Made by a program: the position numbers and the translations under genes. A stretch of 64,000 bases of DNA, from NCBI RefSeq assembly GCF_022201045.2, contig NC_068558.1, positions 3,472,001-3,536,000 of the forward strand, read 5' to 3'. The DNA is from Citrus sinensis (Eukaryota > Streptophyta > Magnoliopsida > Sapindales > Rutaceae). Below are positions 47,122 to 60,934 of the stretch, one piece after another; the first letter of the stretch is position 1, and each line of letters begins with the position of its first letter. Under the pieces are notes generated by a model. That model did no database searches. It saw nothing but the letters and a program-made list of their open reading frames with translations, and was not told where the DNA came from.

Positions 47122-48336
47122 TTGGGTATGAATGTTGAATGCGGATTTTGTATGGATTCACACTAATTCTAGATGGTGTTAGTGTGTTTTTGTTCAATTA
47201 ACTATAACACCATATAATGTTAATATAAATCCATAGGAAAGTTGTATAAGCATTCGTACATGAGAATATACATACATACATGTATGTATGTATGTATTCT
47301 ACATCTTGTTTAGTGCATTATTATTTCATTAAGTTATCCTTAAATTTTAAATTTATATAGAAAGTTAGATGTTATTTAATTATAAGTGAAACTTTTATTT
47401 TAATATGATTTGTATCTCTTTAATTGAAAATCATATTTTAACCTCAATGAATTATGATTAAACGACAATAAACTAACAATTAATTAACGGAAGGGTATTT
47501 TAGTTTATTATTTAAAATGTAGGGCTGAAATGAATTATTGCATAAAATCCTATGAGTGAAAATGAATCTTTGCCCAATATCACACAAGTCGAATTATCAA
47601 TTGTAAATATGATTATATCTCAGCATCGCAAAACCCTAGGATATCATACAATCCTTGTTGGGGGTGATAGCATGGAGTTTTAATGCCCTTCGTGGTGGAG
47701 GGAGAAATTACTTTTGGGACAAGAAAATATTCTAATATTTTTCTACGGATACAAACACAAGTTGAGAGAGGGGCAAAGGGTCTAATCATTTGGGCGAAGT
47801 ATGAAGGGAAAGAAATGGGTTTCCAAAGCTTTACTTTCACTATCATTTTGTAATCATCATCTCTTGAAAAAGAAGCTTTATTGTTGGTTGATTGAGCCAG
47901 CGTGGAAAGGAAAGAAAATGGTCTACTTTTCTGTTGGAAAGTTACCACAATTTTTTATCGTATGGTATGCACCCCTCAATCTCAAGATACCATAAAGATA
48001 ATCAATATTATTATGTATAATAAGTATACAAAACTTTTTTTTTTTTTTTTTTGCGTGTTGTGTGGACGAAAACTAATTTTTTTTTCTCTATCATATGACT
48101 AACAATGGCTATGGAGTTAACACAATGATTAGTAAATATAACTATCATCATCCAAGCCACATATGTATATACTGAGGAGATAATTCAGATTAACGAACTT
48201 CCCTTTCTTTGTAATATGGGGTTTAAAAGTAAATTCCTTTTACGAATAATGTTATGCCTAGTCCCCCATAGCAAGGTATTTTATATTTCTTTTATTAATT
48301 GAATCGACCCTAAAGATATTATATAAAGTTTTATGA
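47122..48336. other. Intergenic, nothing recognised
   Basis: A/T-rich with a poly-T run at 48034. A 111-codon minus frame at 47613-47948 opens inside plain spacer and shows no known motif. Confidence 0.5.
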
Positions 48337-48345
48337 TTAAGTTAA

Positions 48346-48814
48346 GGGAGATTGTCAAATTCCCCCTTACTGTAATCAATATATATCATTTATATCTTTG
48401 TTATTTTTGTAATAGTCAATAGCCCCATTGACGGCATAAGTTTACAATATTACCCTTATTTTCAAATATAATTTTATTTATATTTATTATAAATCAAATA
48501 AATCATATAAATAGAAACTAAATAAAAAATTTAAGTATTAAAAACAAGAAATATATGTTTTCATGTGAACAAAAAAAATTAATAGTAATTTTTTATGCTT
48601 TTTTATTTTGTAATCATTTTCTTCTAATAATTATTTTATAAGATTTCCATTCATGTAATTTATTTAATTTATAATAAAAATGAATAAAAGGGTATTTGAA
48701 AATAAGGGTAATATTGTAAACTTATGCTATCAGGGGGTTATTGGTCATTATAAAAACAACAGATGGACAAATGGTATATATTGGTTACAGTAAGGGGGAA
48801 ATTGACAATCTCTC
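48346..48814. mobile_element. Long-TIR MULE-type MITE, 469 bp
   Basis: Terminal inverted repeats of about 125 bp: left end gagattgtcaaattccccct, right end (inverted) gagattgtcaatttccccct, with cataagtttacaatattacc in both arms. Flanked by the exact 9-bp direct repeat ttaagttaa (48337-48345 and 48815-48823). Long TIRs with a 9-bp duplication define Mutator-like MITEs. There is no coding sequence. Confidence 0.85.
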
Positions 48815-48823
48815 TTAAGTTAA

Positions 48824-51800
48824 TTATTATCATACACGTGACAATAAATAATTAGTAACACATCAATTGTAAAAAAAATTTTATATCCAAGTGGAGTAAG
48901 CATAGTATCACTACTATTGTACTTGGTCTATCTTAATTAAAGAGCAATTATAAATAATGATTGTAGATACATTCAATTAGCTAGATCAACCTTTTAGACA
49001 GTAGAGAAAAATTGAGTACTTCAATCCAATGATGTTGAGCTTTGTGTTAATTTTTTTCACAAGACTTAAATTAGACAACTCTAATTTCTATTATAGGAAA
49101 ATGAAAAGTTATCCATATATTGCTGTCTCATTTTCTACTTTAGAAAGACAAATAAGTGTTTTTCTTTTTCTTTTCCCCCTTTCAAGGTTTGCGTGTGTAA
49201 ACGTAGCTCCACCACCCCTTGTCAGAAAGCTAGTGAATATTTTTAAGGGTGCTATTCATCATTGTATTGGATTTCTTCAAAGTCTCATTCCGTTTCTTTT
49301 GTGCAAAAATTTTCAAGAAAGTAAAACCCAACTGTTAAACACTAATAAAACGATGTAAATATTCAAAGGAGGATTATGGCATAAAAAGTTCACTTAATGT
49401 GCTTTAATCCTTGATATTCGAAATTCAACATAATTACATATGACCAACATTTGTTTATTTATAATTGAGTGTTTTGCTTTTTCTCCTAAACAACATATAT
49501 GATTAAGTTGACTTGAATGAAAAGATAGCTTTAATTTAATTTATGTGCATGGCTCCTAATATCAATATTGGAGCAAAAAGCACACAGCACATCTTTCAGC
49601 GTCGTCCTTTTATGTAAGCACGAGAGAAGGTTCATTTCTCATCTGAATCTCAATTTTCAGAATTTTTGAAAAATAATAATAAAGTTAGAAACAACAAATG
49701 GCGATTAATTAACACTGACACTCGCAACAGAAAATAATAGACTGGGGGAACCGAACAGGTTGACCCGCGAGTAAAAACACGTTGGAGATGGGGTCTTTGT
49801 CGGGGAACAATGATGGCGTCGTGCCCACACGGGCTCTTACGTGGCAAGAGTTTATAGTATGGGCCGCCATGGCAAGACATTGAAGCTTATAGAATCACAA
49901 ATATGTCCATTAATTTCTCTGTGCAGACTGACTGGTGATGTATCGGGGCGTGACGTTGCTATAGCCATAGCCATTGCCATTGCCATTGCCTTGTACAATA
50001 AAATATCATCCTCATATAAAAATCTAGGGTTTCTTCTTTCATGACCGTTTACACGCTTGATTGTGTTCTTTGATAGCGAACGTAATACGCGAAAAGACCC
50101 AAATGAAACGACAACTAATATGGGCTCGCTGCGACTGTGAAGTACAGTAGAGGGGCTGCACTTGTGCAGTGGCGCAGCTCACGATTCATGAATCAAAATG
50201 TGACCACTCGGTCAACTTAGTAATTAACAAAGCGAAATGATGAGCTCGTTTGATTGTCAACTTAAGTAATCAGAATTAGCGTCATAACTCCTCTCCTCAC
50301 CAACTAATTACCACCAGTTCCAGTGAAGCAGCTTTAGGTTGCCTTTTCCTTTTTCTAAAATAAAAAAATCATTGACTTTAATTTTAAGGAACCGGTTGGT
50401 GATTTCTGTCTAAACGAAACCTTATTAATTTATTCATTTTATTCATTTCGTATGTTAGGTCCTCATTTTTCCAGCCCTTATATTCATTTGTTGACTTTTA
50501 TATTGAAACTAAAACTTAATATCGTATGGGAATTAATAGCGTGTATTAGTAGCTCGCTTAGTTAGCTAAATGATCCACGCGGAGGCCGTTTTATTGTTTT
50601 CGTTTTTACGTTTCTTATTATTGGGGTTTAAACGAGTCAAATTTGTAGGCAGAAGATAATTAATGCTGCGTGTTATGGATTCTCTCGTGATGTTCGGTTG
50701 ATGAGTTTTGGATGCTTGTAATAGGTTTCATACTACTGATCGGAAGAAGATCCCTAGTAAGCTAATCCTTAGCAAGATAATATCGAATGAGAAATTGTAA
50801 CGAACGTAGACCTAGTACTTCATAAAAATGAATAAATAATAAGGTAATCGTAATCTGTGTCGGTGATTTACTACATTAATGATTTTTCTGGTCAAATGCT
50901 GTATTATATATATATATATATATATTGGGCTGTTATTCCTACCAATTTTCATATTTAATTTATAGTTTTTTTTAGGGATTGAGATCCTTTCCTGTTTTGA
51001 TCTTCATCTGAACAAATTTTGTATGGTTAATAAATTAAAAAGAAAGAGTATTTAAATCATAACCATCCATTAATACTAAAACACAGGTGGCACAAATTTG
51101 TAAAAAATTAGGAGTACTCAGATCAGGAGACGGTCCTAATCTTATTTTCAGACCTTCAACATTGGTCATCAATGATATTTAGCTATTTTTTCAAGTGACA
51201 TATCTTTTTCTCCTTTAAGAACAATCCATCTCATGAATTTAAAATTATTAAAACTTACACTAAAACAACATCCAATGAATCAACGTTTATTTATTAACAA
51301 GTACTCTTAATTTATTGTCCTTAATGAGATAACTGCTCAAAACGGATTCAAGTGAGTTTTTCAGGTAGTATCAATATCAATAAATTGCCGATTACATTAT
51401 TGTTTTTTTTTTTTTTATATCCACAGCACACGCATACACATAATATTGTGATTACTTATAACCGGATTTACAACGACACCGTATTGAGTCGATCGTATTT
51501 GGTGCAAGGTTATTTTTATTGAGAACTTGAAAATCGTTATCTTTATTTAAAATGTGAAAATATCAGATTATAGGAGACAATGGACATGTAAATAATTCCA
51601 CATGGGCGGCTACCACCACAAAGGTTACCGATGTATGAATATAGATATCGTAGTTTTTTTTTTAAGTTTTAATTGTGGTTTAGATTAAACAAATGGAGAG
51701 TAAACAAAGTCATAATTAGTTTGAACATTATTGTCTCATACTAATAATTTCATACTAATGCCAACGCTGACGATATGATGATGATCTCTTTCACTTCCCG

Positions 51801-53940
51801 ACAAGCTAATTTTCACACGAGTCAAGATCTTCATGGCCCAAAAGCCAAACTAATTTTTTATTGGAATCTCCTTATATGATCCTTATGAGTTTTTCAAGAT
51901 CTGCTGTAATGTGTCTTTTAGTGGTAGTGTATGGGTAAAATTTAATTTTTTTTAAAATTTTTTTATTCATTAACTATCAATCAACAATTGAACTTATTTG
52001 CTCAGAACATGATCAGATCAGGAGAGAATCCTGATCATTTTTTATTGAGTAGTACTATATATATTAATTTTTTTATCTAAAAATTATCTCAAATGATATG
52101 GTATTTATTGGTGAAATAATACAATCGATTTAATTGAATCTTTTAAAAAATTATCAACCACTCAATTAATGACACATTAGTTTAGATTGAATTTAGGATA
52201 AAAAAAATTTGAGATATCTATCATTATTCTTTCGTATTTGAGGTGAGTTTCAACTGATCGTCAAATACATAAATGCGACGCCCTAAAACTCAGCCGTCTG
52301 ATCGAGTAAGAGGGGATCGGGATCACTGCCGAGGTTAGGTGGTGCGGCGGTGCATTAGCATAGAATCATTAACTGAATGTGAAATCATGCCAACAAAATA
52401 GGGTCAGCCAATGACTGTAGTGATTGACCATATGTGGATTTGATTTGAGGTTGTGCTGTGTACACGCTGGCTACGTATTTTCCAAGATAAATTTCGCATT
52501 TATTCCGTCCTACGTGTCACTGTCGGTCATGGAAACGTCCATCAACTCTGCAATCATTGAAGCTTAATTGCAGACGGGGGCCTTTTCTAGAATGTGAAAG
52601 TAATGTATACTACCTCGCCACGCGGGCAGCATCAATCCGTTTTTAGAAGGTTTGATTTACGAGTATGATGAAGAGTCATATCAAAATACAAGAATGCAGT
52701 GCTCATTTCTCCAAGAACTTGTGTCGGCTGTCCAGTGGAAAATGCAAATTTTGAAGAGAGCTAGCAAAATGTCTTCCTTTCCCTTCCTTCTTTTATACAT
52801 ATGAAAGCGAAGTACATCACATTTTACATGATCTTGGTGGATATATAAATTAATAAATCAAATGCATTGAACTGCTTTAGGGTTGATGGTAAGCAAAGCA
52901 AAAGGAAAAAGAAAAGAAAAAAAATCGCTCCATTTCTTCAACAAGTAAAACGAGATTAAAAAAAAAAAAAAGATTTCCCAAGAAATTTCTCACGAGAGAT
53001 AAGGGAAAATGACTTGAGATGTTTGCTTTGATGGGTATACATGGCAACAAAAAAGATAGAAAAAAAAAAACTTCCGTCCCAGGCATCCATGTTTCATGCA
53101 TCAAAAATGAACATTTTCTTGTGAAACTATACACGACACTAGTGCTCTATGAAAAAGCACTTGTGGAATGCTTTTGCCTCGTACATAAAAAAACATTTTG
53201 ACAACATTTTTAGCTTTATTTATATTAACCGGTATAAAATTCTTGATGAAATTCCCAAACAAATGGAGCACGAGAATTTTCTTTTCCTTTTTTTTTTTTG
53301 GAATAAAAAAGATTAATCGGTTTCTTCTCGATTGGCCAATTTACCATTAGTCCTGTGCCATTAAGGTAGGTTGTCATTAATGCAAACGCCTAATACTTAT
53401 ATCAATAAAAGCCTATATATTGAACCTCAAAAATGTTGTTGTGGCATGTGACAAGACATAATTGTAATTACATTATTAATATGCGTTATTTAATTTAAAA
53501 AAACACAGAGATCTGACAGTATAAGTCATAAGTACACGTTTATGGAGTTGTTCTCATGTAAATGACTTTCTAATTTGTATTTCATTTTGAAGAGATCGAG
53601 ATATCTTAAAAACCAATCCAGTGCAATGCAAAAAAGGCAGAAGCACCAAATTTGCGTAAAAACCACTTGATTGCTTCACCATCCCCAGCAAGCCCTTTCT
53701 CTCTCTGTAACTTCAACTCTAAGTATGATTCAGTCCCCTTGTCTTTAAATCATCAAAAATTATTCTTCATTTTTTTTCACTCTTTATTCCCTGTTCAATT
53801 AAACTTACAAAACACACACAAACATATATATTTGGATCATTGGAGTAGTGATATATATCACGCTAGCGGCTGGCAGCAAAGCTAGCTACTTTAATTAATT
53901 TTCAATCTGTAACGCCTGTGCAAACTTACAAATCGAAAAG
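48824..53940. other. Intergenic, 5.1 kb, upstream of the MYB gene
   Basis: A/T-rich. A (gccatt)n stretch at about 49963-49992 and (TA)n at 50906-50925 are present. I see no protein gene; the 500 bp before 53941 should include the MYB promoter and leader (CT-rich text near 53695). Confidence 0.5.
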
Positions 53941-55352
53941 ATGGGACGCCATTCGTGCTGTGTGAAGCAAAAGTTAAGGAAAGGGTTGTGGTCGCCTGAA
54001 GAAGATGAGAAGCTGTACAATTACATTACAAGATTCGGTGTTGGCTGCTGGAGTTCAGTCCCTAAGCTAGCTGGTATTAATTCACTGTTTCATATGTATT
54101 TTTAATTTTATGATCGGGTGTACGGGATGAATATTTAATTATGAATGTTGCGATAAATTGATTGATTCTTGTAGGCTTGCAAAGATGTGGAAAGAGCTGT
54201 AGGTTGAGATGGATAAATTACTTGAGACCTGACCTCAAAAGAGGAATGTTCTCACAACAAGAAGAGGATCTCATTATCAGTCTCCATGAAGTTCTTGGAA
54301 ACAGGTGCTTAATTTTTTTCTTTTAATTCTGAATACAACGAAGTAACCAGTGGGCACTCTTGCTTTTCTATTTGAGTATATATTTTTGAAAGTTTAATGG
54401 TCTTGGTTTTGTGAAATGCATCAGGTGGGCTCAGATTGCGTCGCAGTTACCAGGAAGAACAGACAATGAGATAAAGAACTTCTGGAATTCATGTTTGAAG
54501 AAGAAGCTGATGAAGCAAGGCATAGACCCAACAACCCACAAGCCAATAGCCGATATTATTGAAATTGAAGTGAAAGAAGAAAAGGACAGGAATACTCCTA
54601 GTAGTGCTTGTACAGATAAGGCTTATTTGCAAATGCCACACTCTAAAGGGCCGCTACCGAGCAGTAGTACTAGTAATGTTTCGACTTTCACAGCACAAGA
54701 GCCAATATTTCTTGCTAATGATCATTCATCATCTTACTATAGAAATGGATTACCGGACGATTCGAAAGACCAATTTTGGAACAACCAACATCCGTATGAT
54801 CCGTTTTCATCTTTTGAATTCCAAGCAGGTGGCGTTGATCATCAAAGCGGATATGATAACTCGAATCTTTTATCACAATATCAACCTCATGAGAATCAAT
54901 TCGATACGAGTTCCAACTTTACGTTCTCTTCAATTGCCCCAGGTTTGACAGCTTCCTTTGACCATCATGGAAATGTGTCGGGGATGGCTGATTTTTCTGA
55001 TGCTTCTGGTTCAGGATCAAGAGTAAGTTCCTTCTTCTTGAATGAAGCAAAGGAAAGTTCTAGCAACAGTTCAAATATGAGCAATTACAGTGGATTTCAA
55101 ATCAACAATTTGGTGGAAAATGCATCTGCATCAGCATCAGCATTCTCGTGGGACAGTGAGAACAAACTAAACTCAATGTTTCATCAGTTTCAGGTCAATG
55201 GGATCATCAAATCCGAAGAAATAATTACACCAAGTCCATGGCAGGAAGGGCAGCTTCATACTCCGAGCTCAGTAGATTTCAGTAGCTATCCATTAACGTC
55301 GCTTTCAGAAGATCTAACGGCAGCTAATTTTGATATCTTCAACCACATTTGA
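53941..55352 (+). CDS. R2R3-MYB transcription factor, MYB61/MYB86 type, 396 aa, three exons
   Basis: Nuclear DNA-binding regulator; relatives control secondary wall, lignin, mucilage or stomatal genes. Exons 53941-54073, 54175-54304, 54425-55352 with GT-AG borders (ctg|gtatta, tgtag|gcttgc, acag|gtgctt, catcag|gtgggc), the standard two-intron layout of the family. R2 covers about residues 14-62 ([15 protein letters not shown]19, W39 and the usual third position), R3 about 67-113, with [20 protein letters not shown]. First R3 Trp is replaced by Phe (GMFSQQEE), as normal. MGRHSCC at the N-terminus and [10 protein letters not shown] after the MYB domain place it with MYB61/50/55/86. The Ser/Asn-rich tail has acidic patches typical of activation regions. 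Which exact member it is cannot be decided here. Confidence 0.92.
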
Positions 55353-57380
55353 ACTGTAAATTCTTTTTTTTTTTCCAGCCTTTCTTAATATTCTCTCTGT
55401 CCCTCTAGTTGAACACACGCACACATGTTGATAGTACAGAAATTGAACTCCCACTGAAAGGTTTGAGTTCATGACATTTTCTTTCTTTCTTTTTTTTTTT
55501 CCCTTTTTAATTTTCTTGTATTGGCCTGTTTGGGGAAGATTGAATAATGATCATAAAGTTTGAAGAGTGAAAATTAATTACTATAATAATTAATCCTTAT
55601 TTGGTATGGTATCTAACTAATTAATTAATTATCATTATCGTGTGCTGTTATGGTGCCATTTTCATTTCTTGTTGTCTCTGTCGTAAGCTAAACTGCTTTT
55701 AACAGCAAACAAGTTGATCTGATTATTTGATCTGAACCCCACAAACTGTACCAAACACTTCCAGTCTTTTCTTAATTGTTGGCAAAATTTGGAGTACTTC
55801 TTCAATATATTATTTTAATTAAACACATGATATATATTGGTGTATTATTAATTGAATGTTTGAATTTGTATGTGTGTGTATAAACTACTCAGATAGCTAG
55901 CTAGCAAGGTGGGGTAGATTTGGATTGTGATTTTTTTTTTTTTTTTTGAATCTATCGCTGGCAGAGATTTATAATAACAAGATTATATATGGCTATGCAT
56001 GCATATAGTCATATCCAAGAAGCTGCATGATTTCCTGTCATCTGATCCTCTTTGCTTGCTCCAGCCATGGATTGTGTGTCCGTCCAAAATTGTAAAATTT
56101 GCTTGCTGGCCTTTCCATTTCCATTATTGGAGAGATAAGGCAAAGGCAATATGCAACTGTATGTTCAACCTTCACTAATGGTTCCAACTTCCAAGGCACT
56201 GTATACAAATGCAGGCAAGCAATTCAATTTAATATTCCTTTCCCATATCATTACAATGGCCATATATAAATAATGCAAATTAAAGACAGTACCATTAAAA
56301 CCGAATATATAACGGTTTCATGCAAGTAGCTAGTAAATATACCTAGTACAATTGCTGGTGGTGGGTCATTTGAAAATGGCATAAAAAGCTGCTGCAATTT
56401 GTAACAGAGAGACACCCATTTGCAATTGGAATTTACATAATCTATGGATGGGTTATGAATGAGCATCACGACACACCAACAAATGGCAATGAGGCACAAT
56501 GCAGCAACAACAGCAACAGCTCTCTCTCTTTCAAATGATGATATCGAAGACTATGTAAAAGTCATTATCAACTATGAGTTTGAGGGACTTGATGAACAGA
56601 TACCTAACAAAACCCACTTTGGAATCTCTGTATGATCTCTCTCCCCCACATGTCCTTGAAAATGGAAAGCCCATTAGCTGGATACTTTTATAATATTAAT
56701 CCCCAGTACGTACCATTTTTGTTCCTCCCATAATTGTACCTCTGCTCTTTCTATTACTCAAAAAAGCAAGCCGGCCCTCCATTTAACTAAAATTGTTGCA
56801 CCACTCTAAAGTTGGAATGCATGGATTGTGACCAGACCACTAACACAAGTTGTTCATATATACTTTTCAACATTTGAAGCTAGCTGATTAATGGCCCAAT
56901 TTTGCGAATCCAACTTGTAGATTAACACTAATTTCATTATGTGATGGCAAAAATCTACATGATGAAATACAAAATAGGAAGAGTGGAAATTTTGTATAAA
57001 TCTGAATTGGCTAACAGCTTATGGCTATTTAAGTTTATCAATAACTAATAATGGTTATTTCAAGTGGTTATCGCATTCGCTGCATTCCTATATGGTGATA
57101 ATTAAAAATATTTGGTAACTGTCATTATCAAATTTTCAAACTCCTATTTTTTAAAAATTTAAATTTAAATAGTCGTACCAATCAAATAAAACTATTTGAA
57201 ATCACTTGAATTATTAGACCCTTAAAGAACAAGTATGCCCACTTGCATTGTGTAAGGGATATAGTAAGTAAATGAAACAAGTACATTATGTAGTAAAAGG
57301 CTTTACCTTTTAATTAAATTAATCAAACAAAGTGAATAGGTACTTATTACAAAAAAAAAATTAAAGAAAAAACTTTAGTT
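55353..57380. other. Intergenic after MYB, nothing recognised
   Basis: 3' UTR of the MYB gene followed by A/T-rich spacer with poly-T at 55929. No gene seen. Confidence 0.5.
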
Positions 57381-57605
57381 TCTTTTTTTTGTCTGAACCA
57401 CGAGGTGGTCCTTAGTGGGCCCTAACTATGGAAGGTACCTTTAAACCCGTACCACAACCCAGACTAATTCCCGCTCGCACTAAGTCGGCCCGTAAGGAGT
57501 AAAGTGCTTGCCAAAGTAGTGACTTCATACGAAAGCATGACTTGAACCCCTGACCTCTTTTAAGAAGTGAGAGTGCCAAACCACTACCACCAACCAACTT
57601 TGACC
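57381..57605 (-). mobile_element. tRNA-derived SINE
   Basis: On the minus strand the element begins ggttggtggtagtggtttgg, resembling an RNA polymerase III A box (tggtagtggtttgg). About 45 nt later ggggttcaagtcatg resembles a B box (GGTTCAANTC). It ends in an A-rich tail (acaaaaaaaagaaa). Direct repeats aactttagtt (57371-57380) and aactttggtt (57606-57615), 9 of 10 alike, flank it. Size about 225 bp suits a plant SINE. Confidence 0.7.
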
Positions 57606-57615
57606 AACTTTGGTT

Positions 57616-60200
57616 AAAAAGCTTCAATTTTTAATTAACCTTTTGATTGGTCAAACAACGGTGTTCGTCAACTTCAATTGGCATGCTATAACTAATGATA
57701 GCGCATCGAAAGTCGGAAATAAACCAATCGCATTACTGAACTGACAAGGGCGATCGAAGTTTTAATCTCTAACAAATAGCATCAATAATCAAATAGTGTG
57801 AGTAATAATCATCAATTTTTGTTTAAGTGAAAAGGCTATATGATAAAAGGGTAACCAGTATAATGTGTTGAACATGAGCTTTTATTTATTTATTTTTGGT
57901 CCTAGCCTTTAGTGAAAAGGGCACGTAAATATGAAACGTACATGCACACAATATGGACGCCCCAGTAACCCATTTAGTCACGGCGGTCCATCATGTGTTG
58001 CAATTGGTTATCCTTAGTCTAAGGAAAGAAACGTAAAGGTTGTGGAAGCGCTTAGGATTTATAAGTATTCAATCAAAGGATTAGTATATTAGGTGAAAGG
58101 ACCAATCCTAATTTTAACTTAATTATAAGCCCATGAGACTTTCCTTTACTAATTAACGTGGAAAACAACTCAAGAATTAATTTGCTCCACTAATTATTTA
58201 TAGCTTCGGGGCCTCTGCTGCCTAGAAAACAAAAGCTGCAAAAGGCGAAATGTTTTTCAACAGTGTTATGAAAATATTCTGAGAACATGTGATGTGATGA
58301 AATGGACCCCTCAGCTACCGGAACTCCATGCGGGAAATGTAAAAGGAATGACACTAATTCTGAGTAATCATGAAGGTACCTTCCTCGCGTAATTTTATGA
58401 ATTCTTAATTAGAGTTTGCTTCACCGTTTAATTTACATCGCTTTCCATTCCCTATGTAATTCTTTTAGACGCAAAGCCTAAGTCCTCAGCTCTAATGGTG
58501 GTGTTGGGAAAACGGCTAATGACTTTATATATTGCTTAGTTTAGCATGTTGTTGCAGATTAAGGAATCGTCGTGTGTGAGTGAGAGTCACACTCTTTCAA
58601 ATTCCTGACAGTAATGATAATTATTGAGGCTCCATTGAATCGCAGTTAGGTTTAACAGTTATAATGGCCTTAAACATTAAAGAGCAAGGAACTACATTTT
58701 TAAAATGAAATAACATCTGGTTGTTTCTTAAGTTCAACGTTAATAGCTAGCTTCTTATTAAAGATAAGCTAGCCGTTCCATTGACAGCTCGATCTGAGAA
58801 AAGTGTTTTTTCATGTCACTATTGATTACCCCATTGGATATATGAACGAGAAAGCTTCTAAATGCATGTTTCATGATTGTTTGTTTAGCATTTAGATATA
58901 TAATTTTTTAAGTTAGCTGGGTATAATCGCTTTCTTGCTCCATAAGATCCCTCTCTCTCTCTCTAAAGCCTTTATACAGTTTGTTATATTTGCTGGTTTA
59001 ATGAATGGAGTTAGGTGGAGTAAGACAATTGATTCGATATTGTTTCCATAGTTGGAAACTGAAATTAAAGAAGAGAGAACAACTACAGAAAGAAGAATCT
59101 ATTGTATTATGAAATGTATGCTATTTTCAATATAATGAAGAAAAAAAAATCCCTTTATTTTGTTGTTGAATGTTGATAAAGACTACTTAAAAGAGTCTCT
59201 GAAGTGAAACAATATCCAGGCGAAGTACATTCATTAAAAAAAAGAAAAAAGAAAAAAAAAAGCTTACTAATAAATTAACTAATCAAAGTAGCTGGACTGT
59301 TCTTGACTCTGAGACTCTGAGTGACACCAATCAAAGATAAAGTTTATGTTTGAAGTTTGATTAAGCGGAAGACAGATGTATCGAATCATAATTAATGGAT
59401 TTGTGACTTGCATTACATGGTACACATAACGAAACTCAAGTTCAATAAGCTGATGAACCTCTTTTACTTTAGAAACGATACATGGAGGCATGGTCTTCGT
59501 AATCCATTGCTATTATGACGTCATTTTATTTTTTAGGGGTCAAAGCCCAACTCTAGGATGTTTATCAACAACTAGAATGTGCCGATCCGGCCCGAAACGA
59601 AAACTCTAAGAAGCTCAGCCCGGCCCATCCAATCATCGTTAGATTTTGTGGATCAAAAATAAAATGGGCAGTACAAACTACAAAGGATGCGGAATTCCAG
59701 AAAGGGAAACAACTATTGTATGTGAAAAATTGGATCGGTGGTGGCAACAGAAATGCTGCATCATATCCGCCCCCCCCCCCCCCGGGGGGGAGGGTGTGGG
59801 GGAAGCATTGGCAGAAGTAATGCGCAACTATGGCTCGAGCCTATGATTTTACTCTCAATGGCAGCCATGCGCTTACTCAACATATTGCAGAATACATTAG
59901 AAGTATCATATCAGCTATACAAGTAAATGATGCTATAAAATATGTGCATTTATTTTGAAAAATTATCATGCAAGTGGTAGTTACATTAAATTGAATTACA
60001 TATATCATACATGCATTAGTTGATTGTATTATTTTTTATGAATTCTAAAAATCCTCTACTCACAATCTTCAAGAATTCACGTTAATGAATTAAATGGAAT
60101 TCTCTAAATCACTCTTGCAAGCAACAAGGACAACATCATCTGCAAGGTCTTAATGTCACAAACAACAGTTGGTATATTACTTTTATTCAGAAGAATCATG
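57616..60200. other. Intergenic, nothing recognised
   Basis: A/T-rich. Includes a (CT)n run near 58953 and a poly-C/poly-G palindrome at about 59770-59791. A 70-codon minus frame at 59279-59491 shows no motif. Confidence 0.5.
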
Positions 60201-60337
60201 TATGTTACATGATTATGTAGCAGCCGTTGGATTTTCATCCAACGGTTGTGAAAATATAAAATAATAAAATCATGTTATTTCCACAACTGTTAGATGAAAA
60301 TCTAACGGCTGTTACATAATCATGTATATGTAACATA
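60201..60337. mobile_element. Fold-back MITE, 137 bp
   Basis: Near-perfect inverted repeat: left arm gattatgtagcagccgttgg attttcatccaacggttgtg, right arm cacaactgttagatgaaaat ctaacggctgttacataatc, around a short A/T loop. The outer tips tatgttacat and atgtaacata also pair. No clear target duplication. It could fold into a long hairpin RNA if transcribed. Confidence 0.7.
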
Positions 60338-60934
60338 ACAAAAGCCCAGAAGCTATTAGAAAGAAAGAGTAATCTGTGCTTATTGTTTACAGGAGTGAAT
60401 GTGATGGATGCAATAGACTGATGAAAATATGAAATATTGCTCTTGAGACAACTTAACTGCTCGAAAGTCAAATCAACTTCAAAGCCACATTCTGACTCAG
60501 GATGTCAATGGGATTACAAATATATTTGAGCAATATGCGGCCAGCCATTCAGGGATCTCAAACCAGCATAGGTTTTGAGGACAAAGAGCAGAAGCCACAA
60601 CTACAGTACTTAGAACAAACTTATTAGCTCCAATTACTTCAGCAGAAACCTCTTCTGCCCAAACATGCGTTATTTCTTCGGCATCACATTCAGAAAATCC
60701 TGTTGAATTATGTACTGCCAACTACAGATACATTTTTACAGACAAACAAATACAGGTAAAGGCAACTGATTAACATTATTATTATTATTATTCTTATTAG
60801 TTTCTTTTTTAAAAACATATCTCTGGTGCTATCATCATACATTTTTTGCCTTCCATTCACAAATAATGAAACAATTTTACAACACAAGTAGTAAATGTGA
60901 AGGATGAAATAACTAGCTGCTCAAACAGAGGCAT
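60338..60934. other. 3' flank of the ARO gene
   Basis: Likely 3' UTR and spacer. A (att)n run at about 60777-60792. A 74-codon minus frame at 60497-60721 has no recognisable motif. Confidence 0.4.

Noticed and set aside
46850..47197. Two frames over the 47-kb microsatellite
   Set aside because: Tyr/Ile/His/Cys repeats come directly from the (TATG)n and (CA)n tract.
59770..59791. Poly-C/poly-G palindrome as a possible regulatory hairpin
   Set aside because: A plain homopolymer junction with no nearby gene; more likely a slippage or assembly feature.
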